Shown: positions 1-13,200 of the stretch, one piece after another
Layout: each line of letters starts with the position of its first letter
Position numbering within the stretch: the first letter of the stretch is position 1
NCBI GenBank assembly: GCA_014898415.1
Contig: RCTD01000019.1
Coordinates: 1,302,001-1,366,000, forward strand
DNA: 64,000 nt
Direction of reading: 5' to 3'
Origin: Stromatinia cepivora
Lineage: Eukaryota > Ascomycota > Leotiomycetes > Helotiales > Sclerotiniaceae
The notes under the pieces: generated by a model
Databases searched by the model: none
Told to the model about the DNA's origin: nothing
What the model saw: only the letters and a program-made list of their open reading frames with translations
Program-made: the position numbers and the translations under genes

Positions 1-2376
1 CGGTTGTCAGCCCTCGAAATTCAACCCGACAGAGCTATACGTACCTCATATCTTCTTCATGGTGCTGCTGAAGGGCCTCATTAACGCTTTTAATCCTTGA
101 AACTTCTACTACCGCGGTCTCCTTGGCTCTGCGATGATCAGCTTGCTCCTGTCCTAGCTGCCCCCCAAGAATTACTAGCTCTTCTTCCGCCTTCCGCAGA
201 GCTTTGCTCTTCTCATCAAGCTCAGACCTCAAAGTGTCTACCATCTCTCTGGAAATTCCCTTTTGGACGCCATTTGCGATGACTGCAATCTCGAACCCAG
301 GATCTCGGTCGATGGCACGTAATAAACGACTAAAATTGTCTTTCATGAAGTCCACAAATGATTTGTCGAAAAACACATCAGGCAGGCCACCAGGCGGAGC
401 AGAGCTGAGCTTCTGGGGAAGAACTTCGAAGTCTCGCAGCAGTGGGTGGGCTCTTAGTTTGGTAAGTCGATCTATATATTGATCTCTCCCTAGCTTTGAG
501 CCAAGAATTTGATGGATGGTTGCTCGGGGCACTGGGGAATCTTTGGTGGAGAACTCATATACAATTCCAAGTAGGACAGCGCAGAGGCCTTGAATCACTA
601 TACCATCACCGCCTGTATGTAGCGTGGCTTGGATTAGGCTTTGGATATTGCTGCCTTCGCCCAGGAAGTCATTTACAGCATCTGGGTCCTCAAATAGCCA
701 CCCACAAAGAAGCATAAGATAAGCAACCAAGACGCGTTCGTCCACAGCCTTGTGAACACCAAGTACTAAATTGGCAGTGATAGACTGAATACAAGTTATT
801 ACCTCCTCTCCATTTTCAGCATCACCCTCGGCAACGCCCATCGCCATACTTTTCGCCTCAGCATCTTCGAATATTAAATGGAACAAAAGAACAGAGGCAA
901 ACCAGTAATGGTACGGATCGCTTGATATATGACTATCCAGAGGCTGAAGAAGTGTCGTCAACACATTCGCTGTCTCGTCGGCCCCGGAAACATGACCATC
1001 TATGGCTCGGCGAAGAAAATGTTTGCGGATGGCTGGGTGATTGTAAAAATAAGCTTTTATACATTCACAAGCAGCAGCGCGGGAATCGAAGGCTGACAAC
1101 GTAGGTATGCTCAATGTCAAATCAAGCAAGCCATCAATTACGTAGACCTTTGGGATAACATGGCGTTGAGGTTGACCATTACTATCAGCTAAGGGTTCAT
1201 CAAGCACCGAGGTAACTTGTTGTTGAGCAAAATTCTCTTGAAGAGTTGGATTGCCTCGAATCATATCCGCGCACGTTGAGAGAGCCTATACCTCGCAATC
1301 AATACACAAACTGTTATATGGGCAATGGTTGCATACCTCGGCTTTTATTTGAACTTCCGTAGATCGACTGAATGCTAATTGCAATACTTGACTAAGAATA
1401 CCATGCTGCGCAAAAGAAGTCTGATTTGCTTGGGTTCCTGTTCCTCCTACTACTAGAAACAGCCGTAGTACTGCAAGTAGAGCATATATGTTTCTATTTC
1501 GCTGAGCTTTAGCCCATTCGGCAACCTCCCCGACTTCATTCTCAGCACCTAATGCATCATTCAATAGCTTTGATAATTTAGGAACACAGCCTGTCTCCCG
1601 GAAGAAAGACTGATTTGAAACGTTGAGCCGCAAAAGGTTCGCTAGAAGGATCAAGCAATCTTCCACTATTCTATCACCGTCCAGAAGAGAGCCCTCGAGC
1701 TTTATTATGTTGAAAATGCGATCAAAAGCATTTTCAAAGGCGACCAGTTTTTGCAATTCCGAGGAGCTTGGTGTCAAGTAGGTCAACAAGGAGAGCCCTT
1801 CATTTCTTATTGCCTCCCTCCGATCATCTAATACCGCCACTAGTCTTGATATACCCAAAGGAGCCGTGAATATACATTCTTCAGTTCTCTCCGTCCGAGA
1901 CGACAGAATTACCGATAGGAGTTGTAATGAATATAGACGCGAATAGAAATCATTGGTGTCCAGAAAATCCAAAAGTAATGTTATATTATCTTGCCGTGTG
2001 GTAAATTCATCCGCTATGAAATATGCAAGCTCCTCTGATGCTTCAGCACTGTTTTGGTTCGGATTGAAAAGGAATAGAAGAGTCTCGAGAACGACTTTGA
2101 TGGAATCGACATCCTCTCCATCTTTGCGTAGGCTTGCGATTAGTCCTCGTAAAGCTTCAGATGCTACAGATGCAGGATAGTCTTTTGCAAAACTGCGAAG
2201 GCCTAAACATGCTGCCCGTCGATCTTCTAGAAGGGTGGAGGATGTGAGTCGAGAAGCGTAGACCTGGTATATTTCGTATTAGCCTTGTAGTAAAATGAGG
2301 GTGTAGAATATCAAGGGGAGCCTCAAAGAGAGAATGTAAGTCTACTTACGGAAATAGTCTCCCCAACTTTTGACAT
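1..2376 (-). CDS. uso1: Uso1/p115 vesicle-tethering protein, 5' part (gene runs off the left edge)
   Basis: This is the N-terminal part of the general vesicular transport factor Uso1/p115, which tethers ER-derived COPII vesicles at the Golgi. Coding exons read on the minus strand are 2376-2350 (ATG, 9 codons), 2263-1337 and 1285-45. A donor (GTACGT) at position 44 sends the gene out of the window. About 731 residues are visible. The second exon holds the conserved LLEDRRAACLGLRSFAKDYP block near residue 20 and DFLDTNDFYSRLYSLQLL near residue 108, both hallmarks of the armadillo-like p115 head. ADMIRGNPTLQENFA follows the 51-nt intron at 1286-1336. From about residue 665 the sequence turns into a charged heptad-like coiled coil, as expected for the Uso1 rod. 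The upstream frame supports the short first exon, because MSKVGETIS joins in phase to VYASRL. Family identity is firm; the C-terminal rod and acidic tail are not in the window. Confidence 0.93.
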
Positions 2377-3005
2377 TTCCTAAAGTAGGATATGAAAGGT
2401 GTTCTTGGTAATACCCAAGTTCCCCCTTCTTCGTTATGATTTTTTGTCCTCTATTTGTACATTGAACATTGAAGAATAATTTGAGAATTCGAGATCCAGT
2501 AGCATAATGTCACCTCTTATACATACCTTATTCACCACGAGGTATATTTAACTTCAAAATCTGGCAGATTCATGGTTTAACTCTTTATTTTGGAGCTTCT
2601 CCAGACATGCATGCAAATGCAGACTAGCGTTGCTTAGCGTTAGAACTATGTCGGTGAATCAAAATTCCGTCCCCAGTTTGCCATCTGAGCTACCCTACCA
2701 TACAATGAATTGCAGCTGCATCTTTTCACTGTTTTGTTCTCTATTTCTTTCAACCTTGAATGTACAATAGATAGGAGGTTTCATGAAAGCATTCTTTTGC
2801 GCATCGCGGCGATATCCGATCATTCATATCTTTCACGGTGAATACGCGTAAGAGAGGTCTTGCGATTCTATTCTTTGTGATATTTTGGAAATCTGATAAG
2901 TAGATCGGACCAGCGCAGAACCATTTCCTGGTGCCTTGTTCTGAAGACATTTCTCTTACTTGATCAACTATTACCCAGGAATAAATCATATATTAACTCT
3001 TCACA
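2377..3005. promoter_or_regulatory. Divergent intergenic region between uso1 and rat1
   Basis: This 629-bp spacer separates the divergently transcribed uso1 (minus) and rat1 (plus), so it should contain both promoters. I see no gene, repeat or convincing TATA element in it. The short minus-strand open frame at 2750-2989 shows no family resemblance. Confidence 0.5.
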
Positions 3006-6000
3006 ATGGGAGTTCCAGCATTGTTCAGATGGCTGGTAAGTTTTGATTTTCAACCTTCATCATTCTTCGTTTTGCTAATAATGTTGTTTGACTATGTAGA
3101 CCAAGCAATATCCTAAGATTGTATCTCCTGTCATTGAAGAACACCCGCGCGAAATCGATGGCCAAATCATCCCAGTTGATATAAGAGGACCCAATCCAAA
3201 TGGGGAGGAATGCGACAACCTATATTTGGATATGAACGGAATCGTTCACCCCTGTAGTATGTTTGTCACAATACTTCAGATAGTTAATTTATCATTTTTT
3301 GAATTATGCTAATATACAACTTCCAGGTCATCCAGAAGATCGTCCCCCACCCAAAGATGAGGAGGAAATGATGTTGGAAATCTTCAAGTACACGGATCGA
3401 GTAGTTAATATGGTGCGACCCAGGAAATTGTTGATGATTGCTATTGACGGAGTAGCACCACGTGCTAAGATGAATCAACAACGATCTCGTCGATTTCGTT
3501 CCGCGCAAGAGGCAAAGGAGAAGGCGGAGGATAAGGCAGAGTTGCTTAAGATGTTGAAATCACAAGGCAGCCAAGTCGAAGAGACGGAAGTCAAGAAAGC
3601 CTGGGATTCCAACGAAATTACCCCCGGTACTCCATTCATGGACATATTGGCCGCCAGTCTCAGATATTGGATTGCATACAAACTCAACACTGACCCTGCT
3701 TGGGCAAAGATGAAAGTCATCATCTCAGATTCTACCGTTCCAGGGGAGGGTGAACACAAAATCATGGAATTTGTCAGATCCCAAAGATCTTCTCCCGATC
3801 ATGATCCTAATACCCGACATGTCATGTATGGATTAGATGCCGACTTGATCATGTTGGGTCTAGCAACACATGAACCTCATTTCCGTATTCTAAGAGAAGA
3901 TGTGTTCTTTAATGATGGAAAGCCAAGGACCTGCAAACTGTGCGGCCAACATGGCCATGAAGCCCGAGAATGCAAAGGCATGTACAAGATAAAGGATGGT
4001 GAGTTTGATGAAAAGGCTAGCGCCCCTACGCTCAAACCATTTATTTGGCTACACGTCTCTATCCTTCGTGAATACTTAGCAGCAGAGATGTATGTTCCTA
4101 GCCAACCTTTTAGATTTGATCTTGAAAGGGCTCTAGACGACTGGGTTTTTATGTGTTTCTTTGTCGGCAATGATTTCTTACCTCATCTTCCTAGTCTTGA
4201 GATTAGAGAGGATGGTATTAATACCTTGATTGCCATCTGGCGTGACAATATTCCCTACATGGGTGGTTATTTGACTAAAGATGGTCATGTTGACCTCGAA
4301 AGAGCTCAGTTCATCCTTGATGGTCTAGCTAAGCAAGAAGATGCCATCTTCAGGCGAAGAAGAAAGGCAGAAGAGAATTTCCAGAAGAAGCGTAAGCTCA
4401 ACAATGAGCGAAATGAACGGTATGGCCGTGGCCGTGGAAACAACGGTGGTGCTCGGGATTCGCCATCTAACGGTAGGCAGCCTCCTGGTGGAGCTGCTCC
4501 GACCGGCTTACCACTCTTCACTCCTGGTATCGCCAACAAGGAAGCCAAGGCTATATCCCATGATATGGTAATGAACCGAGGTGCAGCTTACAAGGCCAGT
4601 ATAGCCAACAAGAGCGCGGCTGCAGCACTGAAGGAGATGATGAATGGCAAGTCAACTGATGGTGATAACGGTGAGCCTGGAGCCGATGGCCCTTCGGCGG
4701 AATTACCAGCAACTGCACTGGGAAAACGTAAAGCAGAGCTCATTGAGGATGACGACAGCAGTACGCCAGGACGTAACACACCCACTCCAGGGACACCAGG
4801 AACCCCAACAACACCTGGTGATGACCTTCCTCCTGACACCGTTAGATTATGGGAAGATGGTTACGCTGATAGATACTATGAGCAGAAGTTCAACCGAGAT
4901 CCTAAAGACATTGAGTTTCGCCATCAGGTTGGTAAAGCCTACGTCGAAGGATTAGCATGGGTTTTGCTATACTATTTCCAAGGATGTCCATCCTGGGATT
5001 GGTATTATCCTTACCATTATGCCCCTTTTGCCGCCGATTTTGCCAATCTTAAGGATATGAAGATCAATTTTCAGAAAGGCAGAATCTTCAGGCCATTTGA
5101 ACAACTTATGGGAGTCCTTCCAGCGGCTTCAAGACAAGCTATCCCAGAACAGTTTCACCATTTGATGACCAATGAAGATAGTGAAATTATCGATTTCTAT
5201 CCAGAGGATTTTATAGTTGATTTGAACGGTAAGAAATTCGCTTGGCAAGGTGTTGCTTTATTGCCATTCATTGACTCGGAGCGATTGCTCGATGCAATGG
5301 CTAAGGTATACCCCACATTGCCAGCGAATGTTTCAGCTCGCAATGGCCTTGGAAGGGACGTTCTTTTAGTGTCAGAAGCTCATCATGCTCTTTACGACGA
5401 GATCACTAGCAAATTCTATTCAAAGAAACAAGGCTCACCTCATATGAAGTTGAACCCCAAGGTCAGTGAAGGCTTGACAGGACGAGTTGAGAAGAATGAG
5501 GATTATCTCCCTTATAGCTCTTTGGTTTTTCCGTTGGATAGTGGAGCAATGCCAGGTCTTGACGAGGATCGATCAATACGGTAAATATACATCAACGTTC
5601 TGACAGTATTTTACTTACAGTTTATCTAGTGTACATTACGAAATGCCCAAATCTAACCATATTCACAAGTCTATGTTATTAGTCGGAGTTGATTTTGGCC
5701 AACCGGCACTTAATCAAAGCGATATCGAAATGACAAAAAGCAGGGCATCTAGATCAGGCCGAAATTATGGCGGAGTGCCATTACAAGGTGATGGAAGAGG
5801 TCGTAACCAGTTCAACTATGGTTCTGGTAACAACAATCGCGGCAATGGTAATCGTTACAATGGTCCAGGAACAACAGCACCTAGGTATAATAATCAATCC
5901 TATGGCTCTCAGAACAGCTACAACGGTTACAGTCAACCACCGCCTCCACCAGGCTGGCAGCCTCCTCCACCAGGATCATACGGTGGACCTCCTCCACCGC

Positions 6001-6092
6001 CCCCTGGATCATACGGTGCGTATCCTCCACCACCACCTCCCGGATATGGAGGTAGTTACAACAACTACAGCAACTATGGTGGACGACGTTGA
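3006..6092 (+). CDS. rat1: 5'-3' exoribonuclease Rat1/Xrn2
   Basis: Nuclear 5'-to-3' exoribonuclease that degrades uncapped RNA, processes rRNA and drives torpedo termination of RNA polymerase II. Exons: 3006-3035, 3100-3256, 3327-5580, 5630-6092, giving 967 residues, close to the usual length of about 1000. The start [10 protein letters not shown] is the invariant XRN N-terminus. The XRN_N nuclease region follows, with acidic motifs such as [23 protein letters not shown] and [18 protein letters not shown] zinc knuckle (C265-x2-C268-x4-H273-x4-C278) sits between conserved blocks, as in other filamentous-fungal Rat1 proteins. Residues about 430-560 are a low-complexity insert rich in Gly, Pro and Thr. 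The second conserved half contains the [13 protein letters not shown] tower region. The C-terminus is a Gly/Asn/Tyr/Pro-rich tail with GSYGG-like repeats. Intron phases are consistent throughout, and the exon 2/3 junction restores HPCSHPED. Confidence 0.96.
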
Positions 6093-7299
6093 ATAGATGG
6101 CTTTGCCGTTATCTGCGAATTTACCATTGAAAGATGATATATATCATACCTGAGTCTATTCATCAGATCTCATACATGTTTCATATTGCATTCTTGTATC
6201 ATCACAACAGGGCATAATAATTGGATTGGCATAGCATTACCAAAAAATACTTGTTGGGGCGGTTATTGCTCTCAGGAACTATATGCAAATGTTAATGCCG
6301 TACTTTGAAAATATTTTATCAGAGCAAATCATCTTATTCAACAGCAACACAATAATGAGTAAAGTATTTAAACTGTATGGAGTATGCATCAATGAATTCT
6401 GGTGTTAGCACTTTAATCTTCCGCAATAAACCGATGTAACAACCCAATTTGTGTGAAGCTCGACCTGATGATATAAGGGTAAACCTTGATAATAGATTAA
6501 CGTCTCCCCTCAAATTGTCTCATCTAAATATAACAAAACATCATGAAACACATTTTGAATGATTTTTATATGCAAGTCATTTTCTTTTAAAGATGGATGT
6601 CGGAAGCAGATAAATTGAGTAAAAATTCCCCGTACTTTTAGCCTTCCTAGGTAGGCATCTTGCACAGTAAATAGGTAGGTAATATTATAATTCTGTGTCT
6701 TGTTCTTATCACACAATGCGTTGATGCAAGAAAAACATTTTCAGAATTTATACTCGAGAGATAGTGAATTGTGATTTGTCCTCTTCAATTACTCTTGAGC
6801 AAGTCGTGCGAAATACACGACCAACTAGTATTCACTCACTCATTCAATCAAAGTCAGTCTCACACTCATTTGTTACTTAACCTTAGTTGCCGAGACCAAA
6901 CCGGAAAAAAGTGCCCATCTCCAATGTTTTCTCCACTCCAGCGACTTGTTCATCCATGACTACACGTGTGTGAGGTGCGCGCCTTGAGGAACCAAACCAG
7001 AGAAAACTACAACTAAATAGAGTTCAAGCTACTTCAGATATACCTCATAATATCTGAGCCTTTAGTTCTTAAAATTCTTAAATCAAGTGTCATGCCCGTG
7101 GTGCTTCTACAATTAAATTGCTGCGAACTTGTTTCTTCCCCTCCGGTCTAGGCAAAATAGTAAATAGGTTATACTTATACTTATACACCCCCAGCTTCAC
7201 TGAGCTTCTACGACGAACGACGAACGCGCATGCTTGAAGCCTATGTCGGACAATCACTGAGTGGTCTGGCGTAGTTGCCAACGCCGCCCGCGACAAGTC
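6093..7299. other. Intergenic spacer, rat1 3' flank and RasGAP promoter
   Basis: A 1.2-kb non-coding spacer between two genes on the same strand. It should contain the rat1 3' UTR and the promoter of the RasGAP gene. Short open frames at 6510-6716 and 7090-7296 (minus) and 6771-6959 (plus) lack family resemblance or conserved composition. I see no RNA gene or repeat. Confidence 0.5.
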
Positions 7300-10200
7300 A
7301 TGAGTGATAACTCAAGTCTAGTCATTACTTTGGTGGAGAGACTGATTACAAAAGTATAATCCTCAGTCGCAATCGCATTCCTCTACGTGTCGCAAATTAG
7401 CTAACATATTGTTTGTTTACACACAGCTACCACACAGAACCGGCGCAGATGCACACCACCTCCTTCGCGATGAGATTGCCCTCTTAAGTCGCACTACCCT
7501 CGTCAATATCAGTAAACCATCCATTGCGGTCGTCGCCGAAGCCCTTGTGCAACTGTTAGAAGAACTTGCAAGACCATACAAAACGATATCGGCGCATCCA
7601 TTGCATGTTTTACACTCGGAATTTTACGTGCTTGAGCTGTTGGCGGAATGCTGTACAACCCACTGGGAAAGCATCAATGCTTCAGAAAATGCTACCTATC
7701 GAGAAGATGTACTCTCTCGGGGCCACGGGTCCGACGATAGCATAAAGCCTGAAGGACGAAGGGCATCCAGAAACAAACTTTTGGCGCGCGACAATCCCCC
7801 AGAAGCTTTACGTGATGATTTGGCCAAAAGATTGTTAGATGTGATTAAGTTGTTCTCGAATCCTATACCGGAGGGCTATGTGCTTCCGGCATCTAACATT
7901 CTAGACGATGTTCTTGGGGCCCCTCCTGCTCAGAACTCCTCAGGTTTGGATCCCTCGAACGGCACAAATAGCCAACAAAATGGAACCGAGGCTACAATAT
8001 TGATACAAGAACATTCAGAATCCACGGAGGCATGCATAAGGAAAGTTGTGGAGTTTGTTTCCTTCTCCAATTGGCCCCGGACTTTGGAGTATTTGCGGGG
8101 CTCCCTCCGTGGACTACTGGCGGCCCAATCTTCAAATGGAAACCAAGCACAAAACGGTTTCATAGTCGACGATGAGGCACTTGTCACTGTGCGCTTGATT
8201 CCGTCGTTTTGGGTCGATAGTCGAAAATTGGGAGTTGTCATACAAGAATTGTGCGGCAGCTTCTTGCACCTCCGCAAGGCCTTTCAGACTATTGTGGCAG
8301 TAGTCGTGCCTCAATTAATCACCCGATGGCTGGAGCGAAACCCCGAAGAATTCATTGAACTACACACAATGCACAAAAGGTTAGACGGTGGAGCGGAAAC
8401 TCTCTTTGATATGACGAATACTATGATAGATGCGGGAAGACGAAAAACATTATTATTTCCATTTCAAACGTCTTTGTTATTCCTTCTCCCAGACGTTTTT
8501 GAAGTCGCTAGCAACATGAGAGATATCAAAAGTAGCAGTATCTCCAAGAAGGTATCGTTTTTGGAGATGCTGAGGAAGACTTTGAGAAACAGGAATGAAG
8601 CAGCCATTTATTGTTTGACCTCCGTTTTGCGAGTTGCAAGACATTTTCCTCTCGATAGTGATTCAGCACTTCTGAGCTATGCCTTGGATGTCCAGGAAGA
8701 AGTGCGTGAAGCAGTATTCAGGAGATATACCGTGGGTGCAGAAAACACAACCATAGACTCTGGGTTAATGACAGCAGCATTTGTCAGTTTGGCGCATTTA
8801 AATTTTAAAACTTGCGTTGATAATCTTGCACCGTTCTGTCTTGCTCCCAATACATCTCCATATTTCAAACTTGCTGCAATAAGAGCATGCACGCACTTCG
8901 CCAAGCAATCTAATGCCAATGACTACCAACCGTTGTTTGCTAAGATGTCTGAATTTATTCGCACTTACATGAAGGTATGGCGCGTTCATTATAATTGAGA
9001 TGCATAGCTAATTCTCCAGAAGGGAACAACGCTGAGATTCAGAGACTCCTACCCCATCGAACATCTGACCATGAATAGGCAAACGAAATTTACATCGTCC
9101 GGAGAAGTGGTGTACAGCATGTTAATATTCTTGCACGTGTATCCCATGGCTCTGTTTATTGGCCTGGACATGGACTCACCGACTGCTGACACCGTTTTTG
9201 AGGACATATGCGCTGCCTTTATGGCCTTTTTGACCTCCGAAGATGAGAAAATTAGACTTTTAACAAGTGAGGTTTGCCGCGATTCATTGACCGCAGCAAC
9301 AATGTCTGCTTGGCGAAAGAAGGAATTTCAATTCTCGAATATCGTAAAATTCAACTTCTGGGAATCTACGTAAGCTTTTGGGCATATGTTACCAGCCAAT
9401 CTGTCCTCTGACTTGCTGACGCATTCTTATAGTTCCGTCATACTCGGTTCAATTTCAAGCAAAATCATAAACCAAACTATTGATGAACACAATGCTCTTG
9501 CCTTCGTGCATAACTACTTGCAAGCAAGACTCGATTTATTGAAAAGGATCAGTGTAAGTAATTTCAAACTTTTTTTCTTTGGATGCCTATCGCTCGAACA
9601 GTCAACCCTCAAAGGGGCATGCGATCGGGTATGCGATCAGTTACGCGATGCCGGTGCCGGTGCCGGTGTCGTATGACCTTCGCTTGCAATTACTCACGTG
9701 TGATAGGACTTAACTGAATTACAAGAGGATGTTTCGGAACGGTTAGCAGCATATTCTATGATGGAAACATCATTTTTAGTTACACTTTGCTCGCCTGATA
9801 TAGCAGTTTGCCAGCTGGTTGCATCAAGCATCTCTCTATTCGCAGAGGAGATTCGTCTTGTTGAGTCTGCGCGGGACTTCAACAAGCTATCCCTAGCAAG
9901 TGCGCGTAACATGGAAGTTTACCAAGAGCTTTCTTCGAAAGACTTCAGATTTACAGGTATAGTTGCTTTTCAGAAGCGAGCGAGAGGTCTTTTGCGTCAA
10001 ATGCAACATCCTACTGCCGGCATCATCAACGCATGGGAGACTATCTTTGATCGGTGGGTTAGATTGTCCAAGCAACTTATTGCGCGCTCCGAGGTTCTCG
10101 ATGAAAGATCTTTAGGAGAGTGGCGCAATTGCTCTGGATTCCTTGCTTCTCTTGGTGGCATTTGTGTCGCAGGCCGATCTCTTCTTTCTACCCCAGACGA

Positions 10201-13200
10201 CCAGGCACTTGCCAGTTTGCGATGGATCGATAAAGTTACTGCGGAAAGCTACGATGAAACCCTGCTCAATCGATATATGCGGCAAAGTGTTCAACTTTTA
10301 GCTAGCAACAGCATCAGGATACGCGAAGGCACTAGAGATGCCCTCTCTAGTGATCTTGCCAAAGCATTACACATGCCTCTATTTGAAGCTCTCCAAATAG
10401 AACTAGATGTTTTATTCGATAGTCCGCGGAGCAATGCAATTCCTGTCGAATCTCGAATCCTTTTTGCAGAACAGGCAGCAGCTCTCCTAAAGAGTATCGT
10501 TGAGAAGCTTGGAAGCCCAGCTGAATTAGGTACAGGAATGCCAGTTGATATTGGTGCCTTGGCACTCAATTTTGCGAAATTCTTGAATGTTTCAGCAGAA
10601 GGGACAAGCGCGTTGAGGGTCAAGATTAAGATTTGTCAGTTATGTGAAACTCTCACGCAGAAAAAAGAGCTCTTGAATTTAAGGCACGACGTGCGTATTC
10701 GTAATCAGCTCTTGGAGGTGATTTTTGGATGGATCGCGCGCCCAGGAACCCCAAATGCCGATACTAGTATTCACCTAGTAGGCAATCGTCTTGATGAGCT
10801 TCTCCGTCTGCAGAAAGATCTTGACAGAGCTTCTTTAAAGGCACTCGCAGAATTGACCTATCGTCTTCCCCTGCAACCAGCCGAAGGCCAATCCGATGCA
10901 GATACAAGCGACTTGAAGTCACAGATGTTCCATACATATTTCAACAGGTTTTTGTCTCTCCTCAATCACGAAACGGCTGAAATCGGTAGGAATGAGGTGC
11001 GGCTCACATCTGCTGTGAGTGATGATTCTATGAGTAGTCCAGAACTTGCAATATCCGCACTCTCTAATCTTTTGAGTGCCAATATCGATGTTGGCCTCAA
11101 ACACTCCTTGGGTATTGGTTATCATGAAGATCTTGAGGTTAGAACAGCTTTCGTCAAAGTTCTTTGCAACATTTTGATACAGGGTACCGAATTCAACAAT
11201 TTGTCTGATGCAGCTGTGAATCAAAAGTATGATGAACTTCTTGAAGTTAGTATTGACAATTATCTCACCCCAATGAATGTATTACTTACTAGCCGTTGAT
11301 AGCTCCTTGTTAATGACATGACACTTACAATTGCACTTTGCGATGCATGCCCGAGTACAGAGGTGGATGAGATGACCATCTCACTTCTCAATATTTTTGA
11401 CTCCAGAGGCATGGGCTTTTCTCTGCTCGAAGCGCTCATAGAGCATGAAGTGGAGGAAACCGGCAAGTCGTCCTGAGAATTGAAAATCTATTTGCATACT
11501 AACATCATTTAGAAAATGAAGCTGAACTTTTGAGAAGAAATTGTGTTGCCACCAAGCTGCTGTCAGTCTATGCCAAATGGAAGGGCGCTGCGTATCTAAA
11601 AGCGACACTACAGAAAGTTTTGGAGCGCCTAGTTCTCACTTCGAAAGACCTGGACCTTGAACTTGATCCTGCCAGAACAACTTCCCCGGAGGAATTGCAG
11701 AAAAATGCTCTTCAGCTTCGTGTAGTGACAAAAGTCTTCATCGATGATATATGCAACTCTGCATCGCGTATTCCAGTGTCTTTTCGAAAGATCTGCAATA
11801 TTGTATGTCAATTCATGCTCCGCTATTGTCGCACTATTGACATTGTATAGATATCTTCTTGCGTGATGAGAAGGTTTCCCGATGCCAAATTTACCGCCGT
11901 CGGTGCCTTTATATTCCTACGATTCTTTTGCCCAGCGATTGTCGCTCCTGATGCAGAAGGCTTGATAGCGTCTCCGCCATCGAAAGAAATGCGCCGGGGT
12001 CTTCTCCTTATTGCAAAAGTAGTTCAAAATTTAGCCAATAACGTTCTTTTCGGGGCAAAGGAGCCTTACATGTATCCTCTAAACGATTTCTTGACACAAA
12101 ATATATATCGTGTAACGACATTCTTACGGGAGATATCAGTACGTTCATCCATCATAGGTAGAAGAAGAAAGCTAACACCAAAAGGCACCTCCCAATGTTA
12201 GGGAAACACTTGCCGAGTCCGAGTCTTTCGATTTTGGCTCTTGCGTAGCTCTGCATCGGTTTTTGTATGATCACTGGGACCATGTTCGACAAAAGCTTGT
12301 TCTCCGTGAACGACAACTCTCTGTGAGATCTCCAATTGATGGTGCCAAGAGTCATACCCCAGTTTTGGATGCCCTCCGAACACTCATCTCTAATCTCGGA
12401 CCACCACCAATGGATGTATCCTGGAATAGGCCAGCGATTTCACAAAATACACCACCGTCGTATTCACGCTTCCAACATTTCATGCTTAGAAACGCCGGTC
12501 GAAGTTCGGAAGCTGTAGTATCAAATAGAGCCGTATATGATGGTGGTGAAAGCAAGGTAGACAATTATTATCATGTTGAATGCTTCGTCGGCTTACATCA
12601 ATAGGATGGACTTTCGATGATTTGTATTATACTTCGAAACATTGATACAGAAGGAACGGATTATGATCTCTTGTTATATGTGTACTTGAAGGTTAGTAGG
12701 ATCACTACGTCCCTAACGACGTCCCCTGCTGAAATCTTGCAGATTGCAAGCCGCATGTGGCATAAACCATTTGGTATCTTGATCGACGCAACCTGTTATA
12801 ACGGTCAAAACGAGCCTCAAGATGCACTTTTTCGAAAACTTGATTTGCTTACACCATCAGAGCTTTCAAAACAGCTGTCTAGGGTATATGTCTACAACAT
12901 GAATAGTGCATTTAGGTGAGTATCAAATGGGCTTAGAGAGAAGTAGTGCTGACACAGGCATAGGAAATGTTTTCGACGCATTCTTCGCCTATCTGCAAAG
13001 AGTGAAAATAGCGCCTTTCACCCGAAGAACGTTGACTATCACCTGATTGGTAGTCTTCAAGACTTGCAATCTCATTTCCATCTCACACAGCTTCACCTAC
13101 CCAAAGAGACAATCAGCGTTGTCACGGACACGAGATACGTCTTCCAACCAATCATAAGATTGTCTAAAACAAAAGGCAAGGTCGAAGTGATAATCAAAAT

